Of a stretch of 19,502 bases of DNA, positions 7,309 to 14,651 are shown piece after piece. Where the stretch lies: NCBI GenBank assembly GCA_013153335.1, contig JAADEP010000216.1, forward strand, positions 1-19,502. The letters run 5' to 3'. The translations under genes were made by a program, and so were the position numbers. Each line of letters opens with the position of its first letter. Position 1 is the stretch's first letter. Under the pieces are notes generated by a model. That model searched no databases, was not told the origin of the DNA, and saw only the letters and a program-made list of their open reading frames with translations. Source of the DNA: Chloroflexota bacterium (lineage in GTDB: Bacteria > Chloroflexota > Anaerolineae > Anaerolineales > DRMV01).

Positions 7309-7966
7309 CTATATCCGAGGCCTCAGCGCGGGCCCGCGCGGCGAGTTCCGCGAGGTAGGTTTGGATCTGCGCGAAGATCTGGGCCCGATGGTCAGGGTTT
7401 TCCAGCCAATCCAGCTCGTCCGCGTTCAGCGTTAGCACAGGCGCGAGGGTGAACGCGCGGGCCCATGCGTCATACAGCTCGTTGAGCCGCGCCACATACG
7501 CCTCAGGGATATGGCGTTCATACGCCCGGCCTCGTTGGCGAATGCGCGCCATCAACGTGGGCACCGACGCGCGTACGTAAATCACCAGATCTGGCCTGGG
7601 GAGGAGCTCGACCAAAGCTTCATACAGGGCCCGGTACGTTTGATAATCGCGCGGCGCGAGATAGCCTTGGCGGTAGAGGTTCTCCGCGAAGATCTCCGCG
7701 TCCTCATACAAACTTCGGTCTTGCACCGAAGGCCCGTCGTGAGCTGCGATGCGTTGATGCAAGCGCAAGCGATGGGTCAAAAAGAAAACCTGGGACGGAA
7801 AAGCCCAGGTGCGCATGTCTCGATAAAAATCGGCCAAATAGGGGTTTTCGACCTCAGGCTCGTAGAACGGACGCCATCCGAACTGCTGCGCCAACAAGCC
7901 AACCAAGGTGGACTTGCCCGCGCCGATGTTGCCGGCGACGACCACGAAAAGGCGTTGCGCGGCCAT
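7295..7966 (-). CDS. Deoxynucleoside kinase (dGK/dAK/TK2-like family)
   Basis: This 223-residue cytoplasmic enzyme should phosphorylate a deoxynucleoside with ATP, a salvage step toward dNTPs. The P-loop is GNIGAGKST (12-20), followed by the substrate-pocket motif YEPEVENPY (35-43), the catalytic-loop DRS (83-85) in VQDRSLYEDAEIFAENLY, and the arginine-rich lid RIRQRGRAYER (141-151). Order and length match the bacterial dAK/dGK family; base preference cannot be decided. The start is 18 bases after the stop of the upstream PPDK-N protein, with AGGAGGAG overlapping that stop region; the 11-base spacing is rather long. It is the last gene of its operon and overlaps the convergent membrane-protein gene by 14 bases. 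Confidence 0.92.
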   Translation of the reverse strand: MAAQRLFVVVAGNIGAGKSTLVGLLAQQFGWRPFYEPEVENPYLADFYRDMRTWAFPSQVFFLTHRLRLHQRIAAHDGPSVQDRSLYEDAEIFAENLYRQGYLAPRDYQTYRALYEALVELLPRPDLVIYVRASVPTLMARIRQRGRAYERHIPEAYVARLNELYDAWARAFTLAPVLTLNADELDWLENPDHRAQIFAQIQTYLAELAARARAEASDIARPS

Positions 7967-7984
7967 ACCTGTCCCTGCTCCTCC

Positions 7985-10315
7985 TCAGGCCTCCGAGGCT
8001 TCGGCGGTCAAGTACGCCAGGCCTCGGCCCTGGGTCGCGTTCAAGACCAGGCGCAAGAACTGGTCGGCTGCGTAATCTGAGACCCGGATAATGCGCAACA
8101 CGTCGTCCAGGTAATCAGGTACATCGGGCAGGAACTCGCGCAGGCGGTTCGGCGTCTCATAGAAGAACGCGCGGTGGAATCGGGTCCGCGGGTCGTCCAA
8201 ATCCACGGCCAGCGGGAAGATACCCGCTTCGATGAGGTCTTGGAAGAAGTGCGTGCCAAAGGACGGCTCGGCCTGAACCCCAAAGCGGGACGAAGAGAGC
8301 TCAACCAGGGCCTTAGCGTTGTAAATGTCCGCGTACGACACCTGAACCCCGAGCTCGGGGTTGCGAGTCCCCCAGCGGCCCGGGCCGACACAGATGAAGT
8401 CTCGCTCTTCGCGTTGGGCATTGAACTGACTGATAGCTTGAATGAGCCGCGCGCGCTTATTTGGCTCGCCGAGTTCGTAGTAGCCTTCGGGTGTCACAAA
8501 GAGCACGTAGTTGATGCGCGGCACATAGCCGTGGGGCACAATGTTGTATGTGTCTAAAATAAGCGCGTTGGGGTCGAGGTGTTCGGGCAGTACGGTGGGC
8601 ACTTCGGTGAACACGCTCTGGGGCCGGCATTGCACCAGGGTGATTTCCACTTCGGGATTGGGTTCGCGCGGGTTCACGATGCGCGCGGTGAATTCCATGT
8701 CCACAGGGCGTTGGTAGTGCTTCTCAAGGGTGCGCAGCATACGCCGCATGCGATCCGCGAACGGGGTGCGGCGCAGCCATTCGTCAAAGGTGACCACCAA
8801 GTCCCGGATTTTCTCTTTCGGCAGGAAGGTCGCGTGCAAGGGCGTGATGTATCCCCCGGCGTCGAGGGAAACGATGAAGCGCAAAGGCGGGTATGTGCGA
8901 TCCAAAACTTCGGTCACGGGCAGCGTGCGGAACGCGTTGCCCATCAGGTCGATAACGTCAATATAGCGTTGCGAATAACGACGGATTTCTTTCGCAGTGG
9001 TCTCGGGGCGTAGCAGCGGGTGGCTCAATGCGACCAAGCGCGGATAATCATCGCCCACGCGCTCTACGGCCCGCGTGCCCAAACCCCAGACCAAGCGCAC
9101 AAATCCGTCTTCCATACGAATCTTCGGCGACCAACGGAATAAGTTGCGGCTGAACGCCACCCCGGCCGCTTGCGGGAAGTACAGCCCCTTGAACGTCTCG
9201 CCCTCAACCTTTTGGATGAGGATCGCAATACGTTCGTCGTAGTCCAGCAGCCCGCGGGCTTTGCGGTAAAGGATGGGATCGGGCGCGAACGCGCTCGCGT
9301 AAACCCCCGCGATGGCACGGGTCAAGTCGCGTAGATTTTCTTCCAAGGAGCCCTGGTTGGGGCAGAAATAGCTATCGTACTTGCCCGCGAACGACGCGCC
9401 AAAGTTGTCTTCCAGCAGGCTCGAGGAACGTACAATCAAGGGATGCTGGCCGATTTGGGAAAGCAAATCCCGCAAGGCTTGCTCGATGTCTTCAGGAAAG
9501 CTGCCTTGCAGAAAGGCTTCGCGCAAGATGGGGTAACGCGCTTCGATTTCCTCGCGCGGTTTGTATTTTTGGTCTGACCACTGCATGAGGTCATTATGGG
9601 CCATGAACGCGTACATCACATCCGAGCCCAGGAAAAACGACTCGGGCACGTGAATAGTGCTGCGGATGTCTTCATCGCCGGCCGAACGCAAAATGCGATA
9701 CGCGAGGATCATGCCCGCGGCCTTGCCGCCGATTTTGCCCGGTCCAATCTTGCGCCGGGCGATGTCGAGCAAGTCCTGCAAGGTCAGCCATTCCTTGGCC
9801 AGGCTCACATACGCGAGTTGATCGCTGATAATGCGCCGGATGAGCGCGACTTTGATTTCTTGCTCGCGCGACCAATGCTTCTTTCGCTCTTCCGGCGACA
9901 TTTCGGCCAGCATGGACGCGTGTTCCAAGAGCAAAGGCTCGGGCGCGAACTCAGGGTTGAAGGTGATGTCCACGTCGTCCGCCAGCGGTCGCCGCTCGGC
10001 CAAAACCTCGCGCACAATTTCCTCAAAGAGCTCAATGGGCAGGTTGTACGCGAAATAGAGGTCCGTGAGATGCGAGCGGATGCGGTCGCGACGGGTCTCC
10101 CACACATCCTCGGGGTCGCCATACCGGGGGACGCCTTCGCGCTGTTGGGATCGGATCGCGTGCTCCCGCACCAAGGCTTCGAACTCTTGGGGCGAGATCA
10201 CCCCGCGTTCGAACAGGGCCTTTCGCATGCGCGCGCGGATGCGCGTCCGCAGAATGGGATATTGCACCAAAGTTGTGTAGATTTGCCACAGAGGGTCGGT
10301 GCTTGAGAGGGTCAT
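7985..10315 (-). CDS. PEP/pyruvate-binding (PPDK N-domain) protein lacking the phosphohistidine domain
   Basis: The 776-residue protein has three parts. Residues 1-185 are a helical, charged region with no family I can name. Residues about 190-566 match the ATP-grasp-like nucleotide-binding domain of PPDK and PEP synthase: KIGGKAAGMILAYRIL (Lys198), VRSSSLLEDN followed by SFAGKYDSYF (295 on, Arg296), GLYFPQAAGVAFSRN, and the closing VQCRPQ (561-566, Arg564). In true PPDK or PEP synthase a swivelling domain with the catalytic His and then a PEP-binding barrel follow. Neither is present; instead there are 210 residues with VGPGRWGTRNPELGV and FGTHFFQDLIEAGIFPLAVD, a conserved-looking tail I cannot assign. 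It may therefore phosphorylate a partner or another substrate. The gene lies between dnaN and the deoxynucleoside kinase. Confidence 0.75.
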   Translation of the reverse strand: MTLSSTDPLWQIYTTLVQYPILRTRIRARMRKALFERGVISPQEFEALVREHAIRSQQREGVPRYGDPEDVWETRRDRIRSHLTDLYFAYNLPIELFEEIVREVLAERRPLADDVDITFNPEFAPEPLLLEHASMLAEMSPEERKKHWSREQEIKVALIRRIISDQLAYVSLAKEWLTLQDLLDIARRKIGPGKIGGKAAGMILAYRILRSAGDEDIRSTIHVPESFFLGSDVMYAFMAHNDLMQWSDQKYKPREEIEARYPILREAFLQGSFPEDIEQALRDLLSQIGQHPLIVRSSSLLEDNFGASFAGKYDSYFCPNQGSLEENLRDLTRAIAGVYASAFAPDPILYRKARGLLDYDERIAILIQKVEGETFKGLYFPQAAGVAFSRNLFRWSPKIRMEDGFVRLVWGLGTRAVERVGDDYPRLVALSHPLLRPETTAKEIRRYSQRYIDVIDLMGNAFRTLPVTEVLDRTYPPLRFIVSLDAGGYITPLHATFLPKEKIRDLVVTFDEWLRRTPFADRMRRMLRTLEKHYQRPVDMEFTARIVNPREPNPEVEITLVQCRPQSVFTEVPTVLPEHLDPNALILDTYNIVPHGYVPRINYVLFVTPEGYYELGEPNKRARLIQAISQFNAQREERDFICVGPGRWGTRNPELGVQVSYADIYNAKALVELSSSRFGVQAEPSFGTHFFQDLIEAGIFPLAVDLDDPRTRFHRAFFYETPNRLREFLPDVPDYLDDVLRIIRVSDYAADQFLRLVLNATQGRGLAYLTAEASEA

Positions 10316-10321
10316 CTCACC

Positions 10322-10339
10322 GTCCTTCGGGTGAAGGAC
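10322..10339 (-). promoter_or_regulatory. Hairpin covering the ribosome binding site of the PPDK-N gene
   Basis: Read on the minus strand, GTCCTTC-ACCC-GAAGGAC folds into a perfect seven-pair stem with a four-base loop. The 3' arm contains the Shine-Dalgarno AAGGA, seven bases before the ATG at 10315. A folded leader would hide the ribosome site, so translation may be conditional or depend on a protein or a translating ribosome. The pairing is seen; the regulatory role is inference. Confidence 0.5.
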
Positions 10340-10343
10340 TTGG

Positions 10344-10369
10344 AAAAGGGGCCAGGACCCATAGGCCCC
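10344..10369 (-). terminator. Rho-independent terminator after dnaN
   Basis: On the minus strand GGGGCC (10369-10364) pairs with GGCCCC (10353-10348) around a ten-base loop and is followed by TTTT. The hairpin begins 16 bases after the dnaN stop. The T-run is short, so partial read-through into the next gene is likely, and there is almost no room for a separate promoter between this site and that gene's start. Confidence 0.6.
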
Positions 10370-10384
10370 AGCCCCGATCGTGGC

Positions 10385-11515
10385 TTATGCGGACAGCTGC
10401 ATGGGCATGAGGATGTGGAGGAAGTCATCCCGGCCCGTGGGCTTGATCACCACCGGGCTGGCCGGCGCGACGAACTCCATCACCACGTCGGGCGTCGGCA
10501 CCGCGGACAGGGCTTCGATGAAGTAGCGCGCGTTGAACGCGACCTCCAAAGGTTCGCCCTCGACCACCGCGCTGATCACGGCTTTGCTCTCGTTCGCCTC
10601 GCCCCGGCCCGTAATCACGATGGCGCCAGGCCCATCTTCGCTGGGCTGAATACTCAAGCGGATAATGTTGCTCTCGAGGGAGGCGATCACCTGCGCGATA
10701 TCCGCGTAGCGCAGCAGCAAATCTCGGCTGGCCACAACCCGGGTGTTGAAGCGTTCGGGGATGATGCGTTCGTATTCGGGGTAACGCCCCTCGATCAGCT
10801 GCGTGATCAGTTCCGCGCGCTCCGTGCGGAAGATGGCTTGCTGGCGCTGCGTGCTCACGCTCATGCGGATCTCGTTCTCGCCATCTTTGGCCAGGCGCTG
10901 CAGCTCACCGAACGCGCGCGCGGGGATGATGATATCCCACGCGGGCAGAGGCGTTTCGAGGGTAACCCGACGCACGGACAAACGATAGCTGTCCGTGGCC
11001 GCGAAGGTTACGGTGTGGCCTTGAGTTCGCACCGAAATCCCGGTGAGCACGGGGCGGGCCTCATCGGTCGAGGCCGCGAAGCGCACCTGCTTGATGATCT
11101 CGCGCCACACGCTCGCGGGCAGGGTCAGGCTCCCGTCGATGGCTTCAGGGGCCACCACCGGCGGGAAGTCATCCGCTGGCAGGCATTGCATCTTGATGTC
11201 GGTATTGGGCCCGTGGATGTACAACACATGCGTCTCGGGCTGATAGGTCAGCTCCAACTGTTCGCCAATGGGTTTGCTTATAATTTGGTGGAACGTGCGC
11301 GCTTCGACCGCGGTCGCGCCCTCTTCGTCCAACTGTTCCACCGGGACCCAAACGGTCAAAGTGAGCTCCATATCCGTGGCCGTTAGGCGCAGGTCCCCCT
11401 CGTCGGTCGCCATCAACACGTGGCTCAGGATAGGGATCGCGGTGCGGGAGGGCACCGCGCGGATCACGATGCTCATCCCTTGCGCTAACGCTTCCCGCTT
11501 GACGGCTAGTTTCAT
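10385..11515 (-). CDS. dnaN: DNA polymerase III beta sliding clamp
   Basis: The 376-residue product is the ring clamp that tethers the replicative polymerase and many repair proteins to DNA. It shows the three-fold domain plan and typical motifs: MKLAVKREALAQGMSIV, RTAIPILSHVLMATDEGDL, ATDMELT, the second-domain start SLTLPASVWREIIKQVRFAAS with ARPVLTGI and ATDSYRLS, a third domain with EGRYPEYERIIP, and the C-terminal pocket end IKPTGRDDFLHILMPMQL. Length fits the family (about 365-380). GGGGAGGAG precedes the ATG by four bases. It is not next to dnaA or recF here; it follows uppP with a 91-base gap that carries its own promoter and is followed by a terminator. Confidence 0.97.
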   Translation of the reverse strand: MKLAVKREALAQGMSIVIRAVPSRTAIPILSHVLMATDEGDLRLTATDMELTLTVWVPVEQLDEEGATAVEARTFHQIISKPIGEQLELTYQPETHVLYIHGPNTDIKMQCLPADDFPPVVAPEAIDGSLTLPASVWREIIKQVRFAASTDEARPVLTGISVRTQGHTVTFAATDSYRLSVRRVTLETPLPAWDIIIPARAFGELQRLAKDGENEIRMSVSTQRQQAIFRTERAELITQLIEGRYPEYERIIPERFNTRVVASRDLLLRYADIAQVIASLESNIIRLSIQPSEDGPGAIVITGRGEANESKAVISAVVEGEPLEVAFNARYFIEALSAVPTPDVVMEFVAPASPVVIKPTGRDDFLHILMPMQLSA

Positions 11516-11590
11516 CGCGCTCCTCCCCGTCAGGCGTCTTGCTGATAAGATGTGGCCCGAGTTGACAATGGGCGCGGCATCTGCGAGTTC

Positions 11591-11619
11591 AGTATATCAC
11601 ACCCGTCTAGCCCATCCAA
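11591..11619 (-). promoter_or_regulatory. Promoter of dnaN
   Basis: The minus strand reads TTGGAT (11619-11614), a 17-base spacer and TATACT (11596-11591), with TGA just before the -10. The -35 overlaps the last codons of uppP. Transcription would start near 11584, leaving a leader of about 70 bases before the dnaN ATG. Confidence 0.6.
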
Positions 11620-12422
11620 AGCACCGCGAGGCCCAAAATCGTGCAATAAAGCACGAAAATCCACAAGCGACGGCGGGCCAAATAACGCAAGAGCCACGCG
11701 ATGGCCAGATACCCCGAAATCATCGCGCTGAGAAAGCCCAGCGATAGCGGCCAGAAAAAGGCATGGGTACCAGGCATGCGGATCCACTCAACCATCGCGA
11801 CCAGGCCTGCAGCCAGCATAATGGGCAGTGACATTAAAAACGAAAAACGCGCGGCCTCGGGTTGCTTGAGGCCGCGCAGCAAGCCTACCGACATGGTCGC
11901 GCCCGAGCGCGAGACGCCCGGGAACAAGGCCAGGGCCTGACCCAAGCCGATAAGGAGCGCGTCGAACAGCGTTAAGTCGGGGGCTAACCGGCACCGCGGG
12001 CCCAAAAGCTCGGCCAACGTCATCAAAACTGCCGTGAGCAACAGAAAGAACCCCGTGGCCTGGGGCTGGTGGAATACGGTCATCACGTGATCTTTGAGAT
12101 ACCAACCTAACGCGACCGCGGGCACCGTAGCCCAGGCTACAAGCCAGAGCAGATATAGATCCGGGTCCTCGCGGATTGGGTGCGGATGCCGTATCCATCG
12201 CCCCAAGGCGCGGGCCATGGCCCACCAATCTTGCCAGAAATACACCAGGACTGCGAACAGGGTACCCCATTGGACGAGCACATCGAAGACGAACACCTGG
12301 CTGCGGGTGAGCTCCCACCCCAACCAGTGCGGGACCAAGGCTAAGTGGGCGCTGCTAGAGACCGGCAGAAACTCGGTCAGGCCTTGCACAATCCCTAGCA
12401 GGATGGCTTGCCACCAGGTCAT
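11607..12422 (-). CDS. uppP: Undecaprenyl-diphosphatase UppP (BacA family)
   Basis: This 271-residue polytopic membrane enzyme removes a phosphate from undecaprenyl pyrophosphate, recycling the lipid carrier for peptidoglycan and polysaccharide synthesis, and its overproduction gives bacitracin resistance. The two conserved catalytic segments are intact: GLTEFLPVSSSAH (Glu17, Ser22-24, His26) and FPGVSRSGAT (167-176, Arg172), corresponding to the E. coli Glu21, Ser27, His30 and Arg174. About eight hydrophobic helices are visible. ATG at 12422 is chosen because GGAGGT lies six bases upstream and the family starts just before the first helix (MTWWQAILLG); a longer in-frame start adds 13 residues unlike the family. 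It lies between sfsA and dnaN. Confidence 0.95.
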   Translation of the reverse strand: MTWWQAILLGIVQGLTEFLPVSSSAHLALVPHWLGWELTRSQVFVFDVLVQWGTLFAVLVYFWQDWWAMARALGRWIRHPHPIREDPDLYLLWLVAWATVPAVALGWYLKDHVMTVFHQPQATGFFLLLTAVLMTLAELLGPRCRLAPDLTLFDALLIGLGQALALFPGVSRSGATMSVGLLRGLKQPEAARFSFLMSLPIMLAAGLVAMVEWIRMPGTHAFFWPLSLGFLSAMISGYLAIAWLLRYLARRRLWIFVLYCTILGLAVLWMG

Positions 12423-12474
12423 GATCACACCTCCAAGGGGCTTGGCCCTCCCCAAAGCCAATGACCCTTACGTA

Positions 12475-12493
12475 TTGACCGAAGTGCGGTCAA
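12475..12493. repeat. Inverted repeat upstream of uppP
   Basis: TTGACCG (12475-12481) and CGGTCAA (12487-12493) are perfect inverted arms around AAGTG, between the sfsA stop and the uppP start. The bases after the stem on either strand are not T-rich enough for an intrinsic terminator. Read on the minus strand its first arm begins TTGACC, which resembles a -35, but no convincing -10 follows. It may be an operator or a transcript hairpin. Confidence 0.45.
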
Positions 12494-12499
12494 AACGGG

Positions 12500-13246
12500 C
12501 TACACATCTTCAAGACCATGCTCCGTAAGTTTGGGGCTTTTGGATGTCCGAAGCAGAACCGGCACCGCGCGCACCAAGCGTATTTGGTGCAAGGTTACGT
12601 GGGCGACGTACGCATACACCTCAACCCCCGCGGCCATGGCTTCGGCCAGCGCGGCCGGGAACGCGGGATCGGCGTTATGGGCCGCGACCGCGCGCGCGTC
12701 TTCCCGCTGGACCACGAAAACCACGGCGGCGCGGTCGCCCGCACGCACGCGCTCGGCCAACTCGGCCAAGTGCCGTCGACCGCGGCTCGTGGGCGCATCG
12801 GGGAAGAGCCCAACGCCGTCCTCAACCAGGGTGATGGATTTGGTTTCGATCCACAAGCGTTGACCGGTGGTGCGGTGGCGCAGACAGAAATCCAGGCGGC
12901 CACCGGGCGAAGCCGGCTCCGCGCGCCAGGTCCATTCCTCGGGTTGCAGCCAAGGGACTAAGCGACCGGTGCGCCAGGCTTCGTACAACAAGGGATTGGG
13001 CAGGCGGGCGTCGACCGAGACCAGGCCCGTGGGCAGACGGACCAAGGCCAAATCCCAGCGCGTTTTGCGGCCTGGCCGGGCCGCGTGGCGCAGGTAGACC
13101 GGGCGGCCCGGCACGAAAAGCTCGTGCAGGCGCCCCGAATTCGGCACGTGCGCGTGCGTACGTACGCCGTTGGGCAACCGTACCTCGGCCCGAAACCGGT
13201 TCACGCGACGCACGAACGTCGCGGGAAAGAGTGGCGGCAGCTCCAA
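12500..13246 (-). CDS. sfsA: SfsA family protein (DNA/RNA-binding sugar fermentation stimulation homolog)
   Basis: The 248-residue protein matches SfsA throughout: FVRRVNRFRAEV (11-22), HVPNSGRLHELFVPG (33-47), the pair SVDARLPNPLLYEAW, and the segment ETKSITLVEDGVGLFPDAP followed by TSRGRRHL. SfsA proteins have an OB-like N-terminal domain and a PD-(D/E)XK nuclease-like C-terminal domain; E. coli SfsA was described as a DNA-binding regulator of maltose genes, and the enzymatic role is still unclear. The start codon is TTG (13246), with a G-rich ribosome site ending about five bases upstream; no ATG or GTG lies nearby. Its stop is 77 bases before uppP and its start is 15 bases after the M16 peptidase stop, so it is co-transcribed with that gene. 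Confidence 0.93.
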   Translation of the reverse strand: MELPPLFPATFVRRVNRFRAEVRLPNGVRTHAHVPNSGRLHELFVPGRPVYLRHAARPGRKTRWDLALVRLPTGLVSVDARLPNPLLYEAWRTGRLVPWLQPEEWTWRAEPASPGGRLDFCLRHRTTGQRLWIETKSITLVEDGVGLFPDAPTSRGRRHLAELAERVRAGDRAAVVFVVQREDARAVAAHNADPAFPAALAEAMAAGVEVYAYVAHVTLHQIRLVRAVPVLLRTSKSPKLTEHGLEDV

Positions 13247-13261
13247 AAGTCCCCCCGTGGT

Positions 13262-14542
13262 TTACGCACCTGTAGGCACGTAAATGCCCGTAACCCGTTG
13301 TTGGGGCCGGAGATAACGTTGGGCAACGGCTTGAATTTGCTCAGCGGTTGTCTCGTATATTCGAGAAATGAACGTTTGAGCCCAAGCATAATCCGCAAAC
13401 ATCGCGGTATAACCCAGCCAAAACGCCTGGGCGGTGATGCTTTCGCTGTTGTAAGCAAACAACGCCTTCGCTTGCTTGCGGGCTCGCTCGAGCTCCTCCG
13501 GGGGCGGGGGCGAATCTTGGAGGCGTTGGATCTCTTCCTCTACCGCCTGGATGACCTCATCGGGCGTTCGATCCGGATGGACAACGAGGGTGATCCAATA
13601 GAGGTAGGGATCGATGGTGGCTTGCAGGCTCCCGCTTACAGAGACAGCCAGGCCGCCATCGACCAAGCGGCGGTAGAGGCGACTGGTGTGGTGACTGAGG
13701 TCAGTACCGAAAAAGTTGAGATTGGACGGGCCGGTGAGCAGGCTATCCAGCAAGAAATAGGCCATGAAGGCTTCGTCCGCGCCGCGGGGCGCCCGATACG
13801 CGAGCTGGACGAAGGTGGTCTCGCCCGCGCCTTCCACGATGATGCGGCGCTCGCCCGATTGTGGTGGCTCAGGCCGACGCAGCCGTGGGGGATCGGGGAT
13901 GCGCGCCAGAGGGCCGAAATAACGCTCAATACGGGGGAGCACGTCTTCAATGCGAAAATCGCCGGCCAAAGCCAAGACCGCGTTGTTCGGGCCGTAGTAC
14001 GTGCGGTAATGCTGATACAGATCCTCCCGGCCCATGGTTTGCAAATCGGCCATATCGCCGATGACCTCGTGATGGTAAGCGTGAACCCGGAAAGCCGCGG
14101 CCTGCACCTCCTCGCTCAAGCGGAATAAGGGGTCGTTTTCGTTCCCCTGGCGTTCGGAGATAATCACCGTGCGTTCGGCTTCCACGTCTTCCTCGGCAAA
14201 ACGGGCGTGCACCATCCGGTCCGATTCCAGGTCCAGGGCCAGATCAAGGTGCTCGGCAGGTAGGGTTTCGAAGTAGGTCGTCCAGTCCAAATACGTGAGC
14301 GCGTTCCAAACACCTCCGACGCGCGAGATCACGCGGTCCAACACGCCTGCGGGGTAACGTTCGGTCCCCTTGAACAGCATGTGTTCCACCCAGTGGGATG
14401 CGCCCGTGCGCCCTGGCACTTCGTCGCGCGAGCCGACCCGATACCAAACCCAATGGCTGACCAGAGGCGCGGTGTGCACCTCTTTGAGCAGAACCTGAAG
14501 CCCGTTCGCCAAGGAGCCTTGATAGAGCGTATCTTCGGCCAT
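13262..14542 (-). CDS. M16 family zinc metallopeptidase (insulinase/pitrilysin type)
   Basis: The 426-residue product is a single M16 half-unit. The inverted zinc motif HxxEH is present (GASHWVEHMLFKGT, His50, Glu53, His54) and the third ligand lies 75 residues further on (Glu130 in ERTVIISERQGNEND), the M16 spacing. The family's C-terminal half is recognisable (AYRAPRGADEAFMAYFLLDSLLTG, RLYRRLVDGGLAVS, ARKQAKALFAY). It is thus a likely active peptidase, cytoplasmic since no signal peptide is seen. Bacterial M16 proteins often occur as adjacent active/inactive pairs; no second subunit is in view, so it may be homodimeric or paired with a distant gene. ATG at 14542 has GGAGG five bases upstream; the longer frame starts beyond that site. 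A good promoter lies upstream. Confidence 0.93.
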   Translation of the reverse strand: MAEDTLYQGSLANGLQVLLKEVHTAPLVSHWVWYRVGSRDEVPGRTGASHWVEHMLFKGTERYPAGVLDRVISRVGGVWNALTYLDWTTYFETLPAEHLDLALDLESDRMVHARFAEEDVEAERTVIISERQGNENDPLFRLSEEVQAAAFRVHAYHHEVIGDMADLQTMGREDLYQHYRTYYGPNNAVLALAGDFRIEDVLPRIERYFGPLARIPDPPRLRRPEPPQSGERRIIVEGAGETTFVQLAYRAPRGADEAFMAYFLLDSLLTGPSNLNFFGTDLSHHTSRLYRRLVDGGLAVSVSGSLQATIDPYLYWITLVVHPDRTPDEVIQAVEEEIQRLQDSPPPPEELERARKQAKALFAYNSESITAQAFWLGYTAMFADYAWAQTFISRIYETTAEQIQAVAQRYLRPQQRVTGIYVPTGA

Positions 14543-14574
14543 GATGTCCTCCGCACGACGATTCAACGATGCTG

Positions 14575-14602
14575 ATTATAGCAGATGACGCCAAATCGGC
14601 AA
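14575..14602 (-). promoter_or_regulatory. Promoter of the M16 peptidase operon
   Basis: On the minus strand TTGCCG (14602-14597), a 16-base spacer and a perfect TATAAT (14580-14575) preceded by TGC, an extended -10. It lies about 33 bases before the chosen ATG and likely drives the M16 gene, sfsA and probably uppP. Confidence 0.75.
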
Positions 14603-14651
14603 GGCTTTAGGCGGATTGGTGTTCGATTGCGCATAGTCCTTGTATGGGCAG

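Noticed and set aside
10331..11386. 351-codon open frame on the plus strand opposite dnaN
   Set aside because: Shadow of dnaN with Arg/Gly/His-rich composition and no motif.
13085..14128. 347-codon open frame on the plus strand opposite sfsA and the M16 peptidase
   Set aside because: Spans two genuine genes and their junction on the other strand, with no start signal.
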